In this document: piece after piece, positions 53,883 through 63,061 of the stretch
Numbering within the stretch: position 1 is the first letter of the stretch
How the letters are laid out: every line of letters starts with the position of its first letter
Assembly: GCF_021432385.1 (NCBI RefSeq)
Contig: NZ_JAEACT010000002.1
Location: 1,631,501-1,695,500 of the forward strand
Reading direction: 5' to 3'
Length of the DNA: 64,000 bases
Origin: Clostridium hydrogenum
Lineage (GTDB): Bacteria > Bacillota > Clostridia > Clostridiales > Clostridiaceae
Notes under the pieces: model-generated
Seen by the model: only the letters and a program-made list of their open reading frames with translations
Database searches by the model: none
Told to the model about the DNA's origin: nothing
Translations under genes and position numbers: made by a program

Positions 53883-56800
53883 ATGCTTGATAAAGATATG
53901 GTTAGAAGAATATTTGTTAAGAAGAAAGACGGTTTTGATGTTGAAGCTGGAGGTCTTTTTAAAGATCTTAAAGAAAATCTAGGAATAGATGGGCTTAAAA
54001 AAGTATCTATAGTTAATAGATATGATATGTCTGGCATAACAGATAGTGAGTATGAAGCTGCAAAAAAAACAATTTTTTCTGAAAGTACAGTAGATTATGT
54101 TTATGACGAAGAATTAAATATAGAAAATGATGAAAAAATGTTTGCAGTAGAATATTTGCCAGGACAGTATGATCAAAGAGCAGATTCGGCAGCACAATGT
54201 ATGCAAATATTAACGGGAAAAGAAAATGTAGCAATACTTTCTGCAAGAATTAACATATTAAAAGGAAATATTTCAGAAGATGATTTTGAGAGAATAAAAA
54301 AGTATGTTATTAATCCTGTAGATTCAAGAGAAGCAGCTTTAGAAAAACCTTCCACTTTAAAAGTAGAATATAGTCTTCCAGATAGCGTAGAAACAATAGA
54401 AGATTTTGTTGATTTTGATGAAAATAAGCTTGAGGCATTCCTTAAAGATAGAGGACTTGCAATGAGTTTAGATGATTTAAAATTTACTCAAGAGTATTTT
54501 AAAAATAAGGAAAATAGAAATCCAACAATTACTGAAATAAAGGTTATAGATACTTATTGGTCAGATCATTGTAGACATACAACTTTTCAAACAAGATTAA
54601 ATAACATTCAGTTTGAAGAAGGAAAATTTACCGGAATAATTAAAAATGCTTACGAAGATTATCTTGGAACTAGAAAAGAAGTTTATGGAGATAAGAAAAA
54701 AGAAGTATGTTTAATGGATATAGCTATTTTAGGTATGAAAGCTCTTAAGAAAAATGGCTATTTAAAAGATATTGATGAATCAGAAGAAATAAATGCCTGC
54801 AGTATAGTTGTTGATGCAGATATTAATGGAAAAACTGAAAAATGGTTAGTTATGTTTAAAAATGAAACACACAACCATCCAACTGAAATAGAGCCATTTG
54901 GTGGTGCAGCTACATGTCTTGGTGGTGCAATAAGAGATCCACTTTCAGGAAGATCTTATGTATATCAAGCAATGAGAGTTACAGGAAGTGGTGATCCTAG
55001 AACAAAAATAGAAGATACTACAAAGGGAAGACTTCCACAAAAGAAAATAACACTTGGAGCTGCTCATGGTTATAGTTCTTATGGAAATCAAATTGGTCTT
55101 GCAACAGGTCAGGTTTCTGAATGTTATGATGAAGGTTTTATAGCAAAGAGAATGGAAGTTGGAGCTGTAATTGCAGCTGCACCTAAGGAAAATGTAGTTA
55201 GAGAAGTTCCTAAACCTTCAGATGTAGTTATTTTACTTGGTGGAAGAACTGGTAGAGATGGCTGCGGTGGAGCAACAGGTTCTTCTAAGGAGCACACTGT
55301 AAGTTCACTTGAATCCTGTGGAGCAGAAGTTCAAAAAGGAAATGCACCAACCGAAAGAAAACTTCAAAGATTATTTAGAAATAAAGCTGTAAGCACTATG
55401 ATAAAGAGATGTAACGATTTTGGTGCAGGCGGAGTTTCTGTTGCGATTGGAGAGCTTACAGATGGACTTAACATAAATCTTGATTTAGTTCCTAAGAAAT
55501 ATGAAGGTCTTGATGGAACAGAACTTGCTATTTCAGAATCTCAAGAAAGAATGGCTGTAGTAGTTACTAAAGAGAATGCTGAAAAGTTTATAGAGTATGC
55601 AGAAAAAGAAAATTTAGAAGCTGTTATAGTTGCCAAAGTAACTGATGATAAGAGGCTTAAGTTATTCTGGAAAGGCAAGGCTATAGTAGATGTTACTAGA
55701 GAATTCCTTGACACAAATGGTGTTAGACAAAATACAGATGTTTTTGTAAAAGCACCTTCAGAAAAAGAAGATTATTTTAAAATAAGTTCAGCTACAGAAG
55801 ACTTAAAAGGAAAGTGGCTTGATACATTATCAGATTTAAATGTATGCAGTCAAAAAGGATTGTCAGAAAGATTTGATAGTACAATAGGAGCTGGAACAGT
55901 TTTAATGCCGTTTGGTGGAAAATATCAAGAAACACCTGCAGAAGGTATGGCAGCAAAACTTCCAGTATTAGATGGTGATACAACTACAGGTACTGTTATG
56001 ACTTATGGTTACAATCCTAAAATAGGAAAATGGAGTCCTTTCCACGGAGCTTTATATTCTGTAATTGAATCTTTAACAAAAGTTGTATGTATGGGCGGAG
56101 ATTACAAGAAATCAAGACTTACTTTCCAAGAGTATTTTGAAAGACTTAATAAGGATGCAGATAGATGGGGAAAACCTTTTGCAGCACTTCTTGGAGCTTT
56201 ATATGCTCAAAAAGAATTTAAAACAGCAGCAATTGGCGGTAAAGACAGTATGTCTGGAACCTTCATGGATTTAACAGTTCCACCAACTTTAGTATCTTTC
56301 GCTGTTAATGTTTTAGATGTAAACAAGATTCTTTCACCAGAGTTTAAGAAAAGTGGAAGTAAAGTTGTATTAGTTAAGAGCAGCAGAGATGAAAATGAAA
56401 TAGTTAAAATGGATGAATTAAAGGCAAACTTTGATAAAGTGCATGAACTTATAGAAAAAGGATATGTATTAAGTGCTCAAAGTGTTAGAAATGGTGGTTT
56501 ATGCTCAGCAATAAGCAAAATGTGCTTTGGAAATAGAATTGGTTTCAAGTTAAATACTTCTGCCAGTGTAGATTTATTTGCAGAGGATTATGGTTCAATA
56601 ATTTTAGAACTTCCTTCAAATTTAGATTTAAAAGAATTGTTTGGAGAAACTAATTATATTGAAATTGGAAATACTGAGAGAGAAGAACATATAGATTTAG
56701 GAGAAACTAAAATTGATTTAAAAGCTGCTTACAGTGCTTGGACAAATACGCTTGAAAGAATATTCCCAACACAAGCTGAAGTTTTAAATAAACCAGAAAT

Positions 56801-57653
56801 AAATGTTAATGCTAAAGAGGAAAAACCACGTGTTAGCATATTAAATAAGATTCCAAAGCCAAGAGTGTTTATACCAACTTTCCCAGGTACAAACTGTGAG
56901 TATGATTCAGCAAAAGCTTTTGCTAAAGCAGGCGCAGAGACAAGTACCTTAGTGTTTAGAAACTTAAAGGAAACTGATATAGAAGCTTCAATAGAGGCAA
57001 TTGTAGAGGAAATAAGAAAAGCTCAAATGATAATGATACCTGGAGGCTTTAGTGCTGGAGATGAGCCAGATGGTTCAGGTAAATTCATAGCTACTGTATT
57101 TAGAAATGAAAAGATTAAAAATGAAGTTATGAAGTTGTTAAATGAAAGAGATGGATTAATGCTAGGAATTTGTAATGGCTTCCAAGCACTTATAAAGCTA
57201 GGACTTGTTCCATATGGCGAAATAAGAGAAATAGATGAAAATTGTCCTACTTTAACTTACAACAGTATAGGAAGACACGTATCACAAATGGTGTATACTA
57301 AGATTGTTTCAACTAAATCACCTTGGCTTGGCAATGTAAATAAGGGGGATATTCACTGTATACCAGTATCTCACGGAGAAGGAAGATTTGCTTGCAGTGA
57401 TGAACTTGTAAGAAAACTTATGGAAAATGGTCAGGTAGCAACTCAATATGTTGATATGAACGGAAATTTAAGCTATGATACTAAGATAAATCCTAATGGA
57501 TCAGTTTGCTCAATTGAAGGTATAACAAGTCCAGATGGAAGAATACTTGGTAAGATGGGACACTCAGAAAGATTTTCAAGCAATACTTACAAAAATATAT
57601 TTGGAAATCAAGATCAAATGATATTTAAGAGTGGAGTAGAGTACTTTAAATAA
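53883..57653 (+). CDS. purL: Phosphoribosylformylglycinamidine synthase, single-chain
   Basis: 1256 residues, the long form of FGAM synthase (step 4 of purine synthesis) with its own glutaminase. A linker and first AIRS-like half come first (WSDHCRHTTFQTRLNN, KNETHNHPTEIEPFGGAATC), then the second AIRS-like half. The C-terminal class I glutaminase (about 985-1256) has the nucleophile Cys in LGICNGFQALIKLGLVPYG and the His/Glu pair in the last 60 residues (MGHSERF). The frame begins at 53793, but AAGGAGA is correctly spaced only for ATG 53883. It is separated from other pur genes, as a single transcription unit. Confidence 0.96.
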   Translation: MLDKDMVRRIFVKKKDGFDVEAGGLFKDLKENLGIDGLKKVSIVNRYDMSGITDSEYEAAKKTIFSESTVDYVYDEELNIENDEKMFAVEYLPGQYDQRADSAAQCMQILTGKENVAILSARINILKGNISEDDFERIKKYVINPVDSREAALEKPSTLKVEYSLPDSVETIEDFVDFDENKLEAFLKDRGLAMSLDDLKFTQEYFKNKENRNPTITEIKVIDTYWSDHCRHTTFQTRLNNIQFEEGKFTGIIKNAYEDYLGTRKEVYGDKKKEVCLMDIAILGMKALKKNGYLKDIDESEEINACSIVVDADINGKTEKWLVMFKNETHNHPTEIEPFGGAATCLGGAIRDPLSGRSYVYQAMRVTGSGDPRTKIEDTTKGRLPQKKITLGAAHGYSSYGNQIGLATGQVSECYDEGFIAKRMEVGAVIAAAPKENVVREVPKPSDVVILLGGRTGRDGCGGATGSSKEHTVSSLESCGAEVQKGNAPTERKLQRLFRNKAVSTMIKRCNDFGAGGVSVAIGELTDGLNINLDLVPKKYEGLDGTELAISESQERMAVVVTKENAEKFIEYAEKENLEAVIVAKVTDDKRLKLFWKGKAIVDVTREFLDTNGVRQNTDVFVKAPSEKEDYFKISSATEDLKGKWLDTLSDLNVCSQKGLSERFDSTIGAGTVLMPFGGKYQETPAEGMAAKLPVLDGDTTTGTVMTYGYNPKIGKWSPFHGALYSVIESLTKVVCMGGDYKKSRLTFQEYFERLNKDADRWGKPFAALLGALYAQKEFKTAAIGGKDSMSGTFMDLTVPPTLVSFAVNVLDVNKILSPEFKKSGSKVVLVKSSRDENEIVKMDELKANFDKVHELIEKGYVLSAQSVRNGGLCSAISKMCFGNRIGFKLNTSASVDLFAEDYGSIILELPSNLDLKELFGETNYIEIGNTEREEHIDLGETKIDLKAAYSAWTNTLERIFPTQAEVLNKPEINVNAKEEKPRVSILNKIPKPRVFIPTFPGTNCEYDSAKAFAKAGAETSTLVFRNLKETDIEASIEAIVEEIRKAQMIMIPGGFSAGDEPDGSGKFIATVFRNEKIKNEVMKLLNERDGLMLGICNGFQALIKLGLVPYGEIREIDENCPTLTYNSIGRHVSQMVYTKIVSTKSPWLGNVNKGDIHCIPVSHGEGRFACSDELVRKLMENGQVATQYVDMNGNLSYDTKINPNGSVCSIEGITSPDGRILGKMGHSERFSSNTYKNIFGNQDQMIFKSGVEYFK

Positions 57654-57660
57654 AAAAATA

Positions 57661-57691
57661 AAAATAGTGGCTGTGAAGCCACTATTTTTTT
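57661..57691. terminator. Bidirectional terminator between purL and glgP
   Basis: AAATAGTGGCT, GTGA loop, AGCCACTATTT with a T-run on one side and an A-run on the other. It touches the glgP stop codon. Confidence 0.9.
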
Positions 57692-60104
57692 ATTGATTAA
57701 TCCTCCAAATGTCTCTAGCATATTTTTTAATAGTGTTATCACTAGAAAATGCACCAGAGTGAGCTATATTGACAATTGACATCTCTCTCCATTTGTCTTG
57801 ATTTCTATATAATTCGTCTATTTTATTTTGTGCATCTAAATAGGCTGCAAAATCTTTTAAAACGAAAAATTCATCGTTGTTTGCAAGTAAATATTTGTGT
57901 ATATCTGCAAATTCAGAAGGTGAAACCCCGAGAGAACCATTTACTAGATTATCAAGGATTCTTTTAATCCTAGGATCGCTATTATAATAATCCATAGAGT
58001 TGTAACGTTTAGTCTTTTCTAATTCCATAACTTCATCTTTTTTCATACCAAAAATGATTATATTTTCTTCTCCAACTTGGTCACATATTTCAACATTTGC
58101 ACCATCCAAAGTGGCTATAGTAATTGCTCCATTCATCATGAGTTTCATATTGCCAGTTCCTGAAGCCTCTTTAGTAGTTGTTGAGATTTGTTCACTTATA
58201 TCAGCGCAAGGTATTATTTTTTCAGCAAGAGAAACAGAATAATTTTCTAAGAATATGACTTTAATTTTGTTATTTACTGCTTGATCCTTATCTATTATAT
58301 CGGCTACAGTATTTATTAATTTTATTGTTTGCTTAGCCAAGTAATATCCTGGAGCAGCTTTGGCACCAAAAAAGAACGTTCTAGGTACAATATCTAAATT
58401 AGGATTTTCCTTTAATCTATAATAAAGGTCTAATATATTAAACACGTTTAAAAGTTGTCTTTTATATGCATGAAGTCTTTTGACTTGAACGTCAAATATT
58501 GAATTAGGGTCAATATTAATTCCGTGTGTTTCATAAAAATATTTAGCAAATTCAGCTTTATTCGCTTGTTTAATTTCATACATTTTATCTTGAAAATCTT
58601 TATCCTTAGAATAAGCAAGTAGGTTTATAAGTTTAATTGGTTCTGTAATCCAGTTATCTCCAATAGTTTTATTTATTAATTTTGAAAGTTCTGGATTGGA
58701 TTTTAAAAGCCATCGTCTATGAGTTATTCCATTTGTTTTATTATTAAATTTTTGTGGGAAGAATTTATAAAAGTTATTAAGTTCTCTTTCTTTTAGTATT
58801 TGAGTATGAAGCTTAGCAACTCCGTTTACAGAATGACTGCCTACTATTGCAAGAAATGCCATTTTAACATAACCATCGCAGACAATTGCCATATCGTGTA
58901 CTAAATTTAAGTCGTTATACTTTTCATAAATTTTTTTGCAAAATCTTTCGTTTATTTCTGTAATTATCATAAAAATTCTTGGAAGTAATTTCTTAAATAA
59001 CTCTATTGGCCATTTTTCAAGAGCTTCTGTAAGAATAGTGTGGTTTGTGTATGACATTACATTTGTAGTTATTCTCCATGCATCATCCCATGAAACTTGT
59101 TCTTCATCAACTAAAATTCTCATAAGTTCAGCAACTGCAACAGCAGGATGTGTATCATTTATTTGAATTTGTATATATTCATCTAATTTTGTTATAGGTT
59201 TTCTTGTTTTTCTAAAAGTTCTGAGTATACTTTGAAGTCCGGCACTAACAAAGAAATACTGCTGCTTTAATCTAAGAATTTTACCATCTATCCTAGTGTC
59301 ATCAGGATAAAGTACCTGTGAAATAGATTGTACAGAATATTTGTGTTCAACTGCTTTTGTATATTCTCCTTTGCTGAAAGAATCAAGATCAAAATCTTTA
59401 TCAATTGTTTCTGCACTCCACAGCCTTAGAGTATTTACAGTGTTGTTTTTATAACCTACTATTGGAGTATCGTAGGGGATAGCAAGCACTGCTTCATAAT
59501 CTGTATGTTCAAATGTTAAAGTATCATTTTCTAAAACAGGTGTAACCTTGCCACCAAATTTAACTACAACAGCCTTATCTTCTCTTCTAACTTCCCATAC
59601 ATTTCCGTTTTTTAACCAGTTATCAGGTATTTCAACTTGGTATCCATTAACTATTTTCTGCTCAAAAAGACCATAGTCGTATCTTATTCCGCAACCATGA
59701 CCTGCAATTCCTACGGAGGCCATTGAATCTAGGAAACACGCAGCAAGTCTACCTAAACCACCATTTCCAAGACCAGCATCATGTTCTAGCTCCTCTAACT
59801 CGTCCAAATTAATGTCAAGTTCCGCTAGAGCTTCCCTGCAAAGATCCCTTATACCTAAATTTAAAAGATTACTTCCAAGTAAACGTCCTATCAAAAATTC
59901 CATTGAAAAATAGTAAACTTGTTTCTTTTTTTGGCTAGAATAATAGTCATTGCTATTCATCCATTTTTCAGAACTATAATCTTTTACAAGAGATGCAAGC
60001 GCATAGTACTTATGAAAATTTGAAGCTGATCTTATACTTTCTGCATATAAGGTTGTAAGCTTCCTTTTAAAATCACTTTTAAAGCTTTCTTTATTTATTC
60101 TCAT
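57690..60104 (-). CDS. glgP: Glycogen/maltodextrin phosphorylase
   Basis: 804-residue GT35 phosphorylase that releases glucose-1-phosphate from alpha-glucans. The pyridoxal-phosphate Lys is in EASGTGNMKLMMNGAITIAT, and the substrate-site sequences GNGGLGRLAACFLDSMA and DTHPAVAVAELMRILVDEE are intact. AGGAGGG is spaced for ATG 60104, not for the upstream in-frame start at 60128. No other glycogen genes adjoin it. It probably serves granulose (glycogen) use in the solventogenic or sporulating cell; that is inference. Confidence 0.96.
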   Translation of the reverse strand: MRINKESFKSDFKRKLTTLYAESIRSASNFHKYYALASLVKDYSSEKWMNSNDYYSSQKKKQVYYFSMEFLIGRLLGSNLLNLGIRDLCREALAELDINLDELEELEHDAGLGNGGLGRLAACFLDSMASVGIAGHGCGIRYDYGLFEQKIVNGYQVEIPDNWLKNGNVWEVRREDKAVVVKFGGKVTPVLENDTLTFEHTDYEAVLAIPYDTPIVGYKNNTVNTLRLWSAETIDKDFDLDSFSKGEYTKAVEHKYSVQSISQVLYPDDTRIDGKILRLKQQYFFVSAGLQSILRTFRKTRKPITKLDEYIQIQINDTHPAVAVAELMRILVDEEQVSWDDAWRITTNVMSYTNHTILTEALEKWPIELFKKLLPRIFMIITEINERFCKKIYEKYNDLNLVHDMAIVCDGYVKMAFLAIVGSHSVNGVAKLHTQILKERELNNFYKFFPQKFNNKTNGITHRRWLLKSNPELSKLINKTIGDNWITEPIKLINLLAYSKDKDFQDKMYEIKQANKAEFAKYFYETHGINIDPNSIFDVQVKRLHAYKRQLLNVFNILDLYYRLKENPNLDIVPRTFFFGAKAAPGYYLAKQTIKLINTVADIIDKDQAVNNKIKVIFLENYSVSLAEKIIPCADISEQISTTTKEASGTGNMKLMMNGAITIATLDGANVEICDQVGEENIIIFGMKKDEVMELEKTKRYNSMDYYNSDPRIKRILDNLVNGSLGVSPSEFADIHKYLLANNDEFFVLKDFAAYLDAQNKIDELYRNQDKWREMSIVNIAHSGAFSSDNTIKKYARDIWRINQ

Positions 60105-60439
60105 ATTTTCCCTCCTAGCAATTTTCAATATATAATTTGAGTTTACACTTTAGTTTCTCCATAGATAAACAATATGAAAAATAAAAATTGAAAATACCAT
60201 AGATTGATAAGTAATATTTATAAATGCTTTGAATGATTACAAAAATGAATTGCAGATAATTGAAAAATTTCAACTGTGTTATCATTGGAAATACAAGAAA
60301 AGGCACACTATTTTTAATAATTGAAATTGTGCTACTTTTCAATAAGTTTATGTAGTAATACTACAACTTTTGAGCTATTTAGTCAATTATAATTAATTGT
60401 ATAGATAAATGAAGAAAATACAAGAAAAGGATGCTAAAT
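60105..60439. other. Upstream region of glgP
   Basis: A+T-rich spacer that must hold the glgP promoter. A minus-strand frame of 75 codons here has no ribosome site and is not credible. Nothing else is recognised. Confidence 0.35.
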
Positions 60440-60643
60440 CAGAGTACAGAGTACAGAGTACAAAGTACAGTGAAGGATGATTTTCTTCCGTTTTGCTACG
60501 GAAAATCTTATAACTTATTTTTGATTGCTTACGCAATAGCGTCATTACTGTTGTCAGCGAAGCTAGCAACAGTTAAGTTTAAGATTTACCTGACGTGAGG
60601 AAAGGTAAATCATCATTCACTGTACTCTGTCAGTTGTACTCTG
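60440..60643. repeat. Branched-hairpin repeat element E, copy 3
   Basis: It starts with four heptamers (CAGAGTA three times, then CAAAGTA), then GTGAAGGATGATTT pairing with AAATCATCATTCAC near the right end. P2 is TTCCGT/ACGGAA. The inner stem CTGTTG/CAACAG replaces ATGTTGT/ACAACAT of copy 1. It ends with CTGTACTCTG, TCAG and TTGTACTCTG. It lies between glgP and the cold-shock gene, both on the minus strand. Confidence 0.85.
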
Positions 60644-60687
60644 AATAATGGTTCGTATTTTTTTAAATAGTAGAACATAAAATTTAA

Positions 60688-60891
60688 TTAGAGTTTTTGA
60701 ACATTTGATGCTTCAGGGCCTCTTGGACCTTTGACTACGTCATATTTTACTTCTTCACCTGCATCAAGCATTTTTTTAGCACCATTTTCTTTTACAGAAG
60801 AGTAATGTACAAATACATCATCTTCACCTTCAGAAGATATAAAACCATAACCTTTTTCTGGATTAAACCATTTAACTGTACCTAATTTCAT
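60688..60891 (-). CDS. csp: Cold-shock protein (CspA family)
   Basis: 67-residue single-stranded RNA/DNA-binding beta barrel. RNP1 is KGYGFIS (about 13-19), RNP2 is DVFVHYSSV (about 25-33), and the C-terminus is [23 protein letters not shown] precedes ATG 60891. It acts as an RNA chaperone in the cytoplasm. Confidence 0.96.
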   Translation of the reverse strand: MKLGTVKWFNPEKGYGFISSEGEDDVFVHYSSVKENGAKKMLDAGEEVKYDVVKGPRGPEASNVQKL

Positions 60892-60997
60892 TTTTTTCCT
60901 CCGTATTTGTTGAATTTATTTTTTTATTCTATAATAGTATTAACAAAATAGAGGTAATCAATTCACAATCATTGTGCATTGTCAAAGGGGTGTTAAT

Positions 60998-61789
60998 TTG
61001 AAAATAGCATTGGCTCAAATTGATATGTTTTGGGAAGATAAATTAAAAAATAAGGATAAGTGTTTAAAGTTTATTGAAGAGGCTTCAAAAAATGGTGCTG
61101 AATTAATTATTTTCCCTGAAATGACGCTTACAGGTTTTTCTATGGATATACATAAAATAGGAGAACAAAATAATGAAACTGTTAAATGGTTTTTGGATAA
61201 AGCTTTAGTATATAATATATATATTGGTTTTGGGTTTGTAGAATTAGAGAATGGCTTTGGAAAAAATAATTTTTCTATTTGTTCGAAGGAAAAAAAGGAA
61301 ATTGTAAGATATACAAAAATACATCCCTTTTCTTATGGTGATGAAGATAAATATTATTTAAAAGGAAATGAATTAAAGTATTTCAAAATAGATAAAATGA
61401 AATTTTCTACATTTATATGCTATGATTTAAGATTCCCTGAAATTTTTCAAGCTGCTAGCAAAAAATCAGAGTTGATTATTATAATTGCAAATTGGCCAGA
61501 AAGTAGAAGTGAGCAGTGGATTAGTTTACTAAAAGCAAGGGCTATTGAAAATCAGTGCTATGTTGTTGCGGTAAATAGGGTTGGAATTGGAAATGACATT
61601 AAATATTCTGGTGATTCTATGGTAGTAAATCCATATGGAGATATAATATGTAGCTGTAGAAATTCAGAAAAACTTATATTATGTGATTTAGAAATTGATA
61701 GAGTGCTAGAATGTAGAAATAAATTTAGATTTAAACAGGATAGAAGAGAAGATCTTTATTGTAAGTTTATAAAAAAGGAGTTAGAGTAA
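60998..61789 (+). CDS. Nitrilase-superfamily amidohydrolase (omega-amidase-like)
   Basis: 263 residues with the Glu-Lys-Cys triad: Glu in IIFPEMTLTGFS, Lys in RYTKIHPFSYGDE, Cys in FICYDLRFPEIF. The sequence is closest in style to YafV/NIT2-type omega-amidases that hydrolyse alpha-ketoglutaramate-like amides. Start is TTG 60998, set by AAAGGGGTG 9 bases upstream; the ATG 60974 lacks a site. It lies one base before rarA, so is co-transcribed. Confidence 0.88.
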   Translation: MKIALAQIDMFWEDKLKNKDKCLKFIEEASKNGAELIIFPEMTLTGFSMDIHKIGEQNNETVKWFLDKALVYNIYIGFGFVELENGFGKNNFSICSKEKKEIVRYTKIHPFSYGDEDKYYLKGNELKYFKIDKMKFSTFICYDLRFPEIFQAASKKSELIIIIANWPESRSEQWISLLKARAIENQCYVVAVNRVGIGNDIKYSGDSMVVNPYGDIICSCRNSEKLILCDLEIDRVLECRNKFRFKQDRREDLYCKFIKKELE

Positions 61790-61790
61790 T

Positions 61791-63056
61791 TTGAAACCAT
61801 TGGCAGATAGAATTAGACCTGAAAAACTTGAAGAAGTATTTGGTCAGAAGCATATACTTGGAAAAGAAAAAATACTAAATAGAATTTTAGAGAGTGGCTT
61901 AATACCCAATATGATTTTTTATGGCCCACCTGGTATTGGAAAGACTACAGTGGCAAATATTATTGCTAAAAAGGCAAATAAAAAATTTTATAAATTAAAT
62001 GCTACAACGGCATCCCTTAGTGACATTAAAGATGTTATAAGCGATTTAAATACACTTATGGGCCGAAATGGTGTTTTACTATATTTAGATGAGATACAGA
62101 ATTTTAATAAAAAACAGCAGCAATCTTTATTACAGTTTATGGAAAACGGGGATATTACTTTAATTGCAAGCACAACAGAAAATCCATATTTTTATGTATA
62201 TAATGCAATTTTGAGTAGGGCAACAATATTTGAATTTAAGCCTCTTAAAAATGAAGATATAATTTTGGCAATAGATAGGGCAATAAGTTTAGTTCAAAGT
62301 GAATATTCGGACACTGTCATTGAAATTGCGGAGGATGCTAAAGTTTATGCGGCAAATGTGAGTGGAGGAGATTTAAGAAAAGCATTAAATTCTATAGAAC
62401 TTGCAATATATTCAACAAATAAGGATGAGAGTGGAAAAATAAATATAGATATGGATGTAATTAAGGAATGTACTCAAAAAAACATTTTTAAATTTGATAA
62501 AGATGGTGATAATCATTATGATATTTTGAGTGCCTTTCAAAAATCAATAAGGGGAAGTGATCCTGATGCAGCCATTCTCTATTTGGCAATGTTAATTAAA
62601 GGTGGGGACTTAAAGTCTATTTGTAGAAGATTACTAGTCATTGCAGCTGAGGATATAGGTCTTGCATATCCACAGGCAATTTCTATTGTAAAAGCTTGCA
62701 CAGATGCGGCCTTAGAATTAGGCTTTCCTGAGGCTAGAATACCACTTTCTGAGGCGGCTATTTTGCTTGCTACGGCTCCAAAGTCAAATAGTGTAATTAT
62801 AGCAGTTGATGAGGCACTTAAGGATTTGGACAGTATGAATTTAGGTGAAATACCAATTTACCTTCGCGATGGACATTATGAAGGAGCAAAAGCCCTTGGA
62901 AGGATGCAGGATTATAAATATCCACATGCATATAAAAATAATTATGTTAAGCAGCAATATCTTCCAGATGGAGTGAAAGATAAAAAATATTACATATATG
63001 GAGAAAATAAAATAGAGCAGACTTGTAAAAAATACTGGGATATTATTAAGGAATAA
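61791..63056 (+). CDS. rarA: Replication-associated recombination protein A (RarA/MgsA)
   Basis: 421-residue clamp-loader-like AAA+ ATPase acting at stalled replication forks. Walker A is FYGPPGIGKTTVANI (about 44-58), Walker B YLDEIQNFNKKQQQ, sensor 1 ASTTENP, and arginine finger region ILSRATIFEF. The C-terminal MgsA tetramerisation domain (about 240-421) has KGGDLKSICRRLLVIAAEDIG. TTG 61791 follows AAAAGGAG. Confidence 0.95.
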   Translation: MKPLADRIRPEKLEEVFGQKHILGKEKILNRILESGLIPNMIFYGPPGIGKTTVANIIAKKANKKFYKLNATTASLSDIKDVISDLNTLMGRNGVLLYLDEIQNFNKKQQQSLLQFMENGDITLIASTTENPYFYVYNAILSRATIFEFKPLKNEDIILAIDRAISLVQSEYSDTVIEIAEDAKVYAANVSGGDLRKALNSIELAIYSTNKDESGKINIDMDVIKECTQKNIFKFDKDGDNHYDILSAFQKSIRGSDPDAAILYLAMLIKGGDLKSICRRLLVIAAEDIGLAYPQAISIVKACTDAALELGFPEARIPLSEAAILLATAPKSNSVIIAVDEALKDLDSMNLGEIPIYLRDGHYEGAKALGRMQDYKYPHAYKNNYVKQQYLPDGVKDKKYYIYGENKIEQTCKKYWDIIKE

Positions 63057-63061
63057 AAATT

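Noticed and set aside
60105..60342. 75-codon minus-strand frame upstream of glgP
   Set aside because: No ribosome site, composition of A/T-rich spacer, and the glgP start is well explained at 60104.
52321..60643. Element E copies considered as a CRISPR-like array
   Set aside because: Copies are far apart, about 200 bases long, internally folded and without regular spacers; no cas genes are present.
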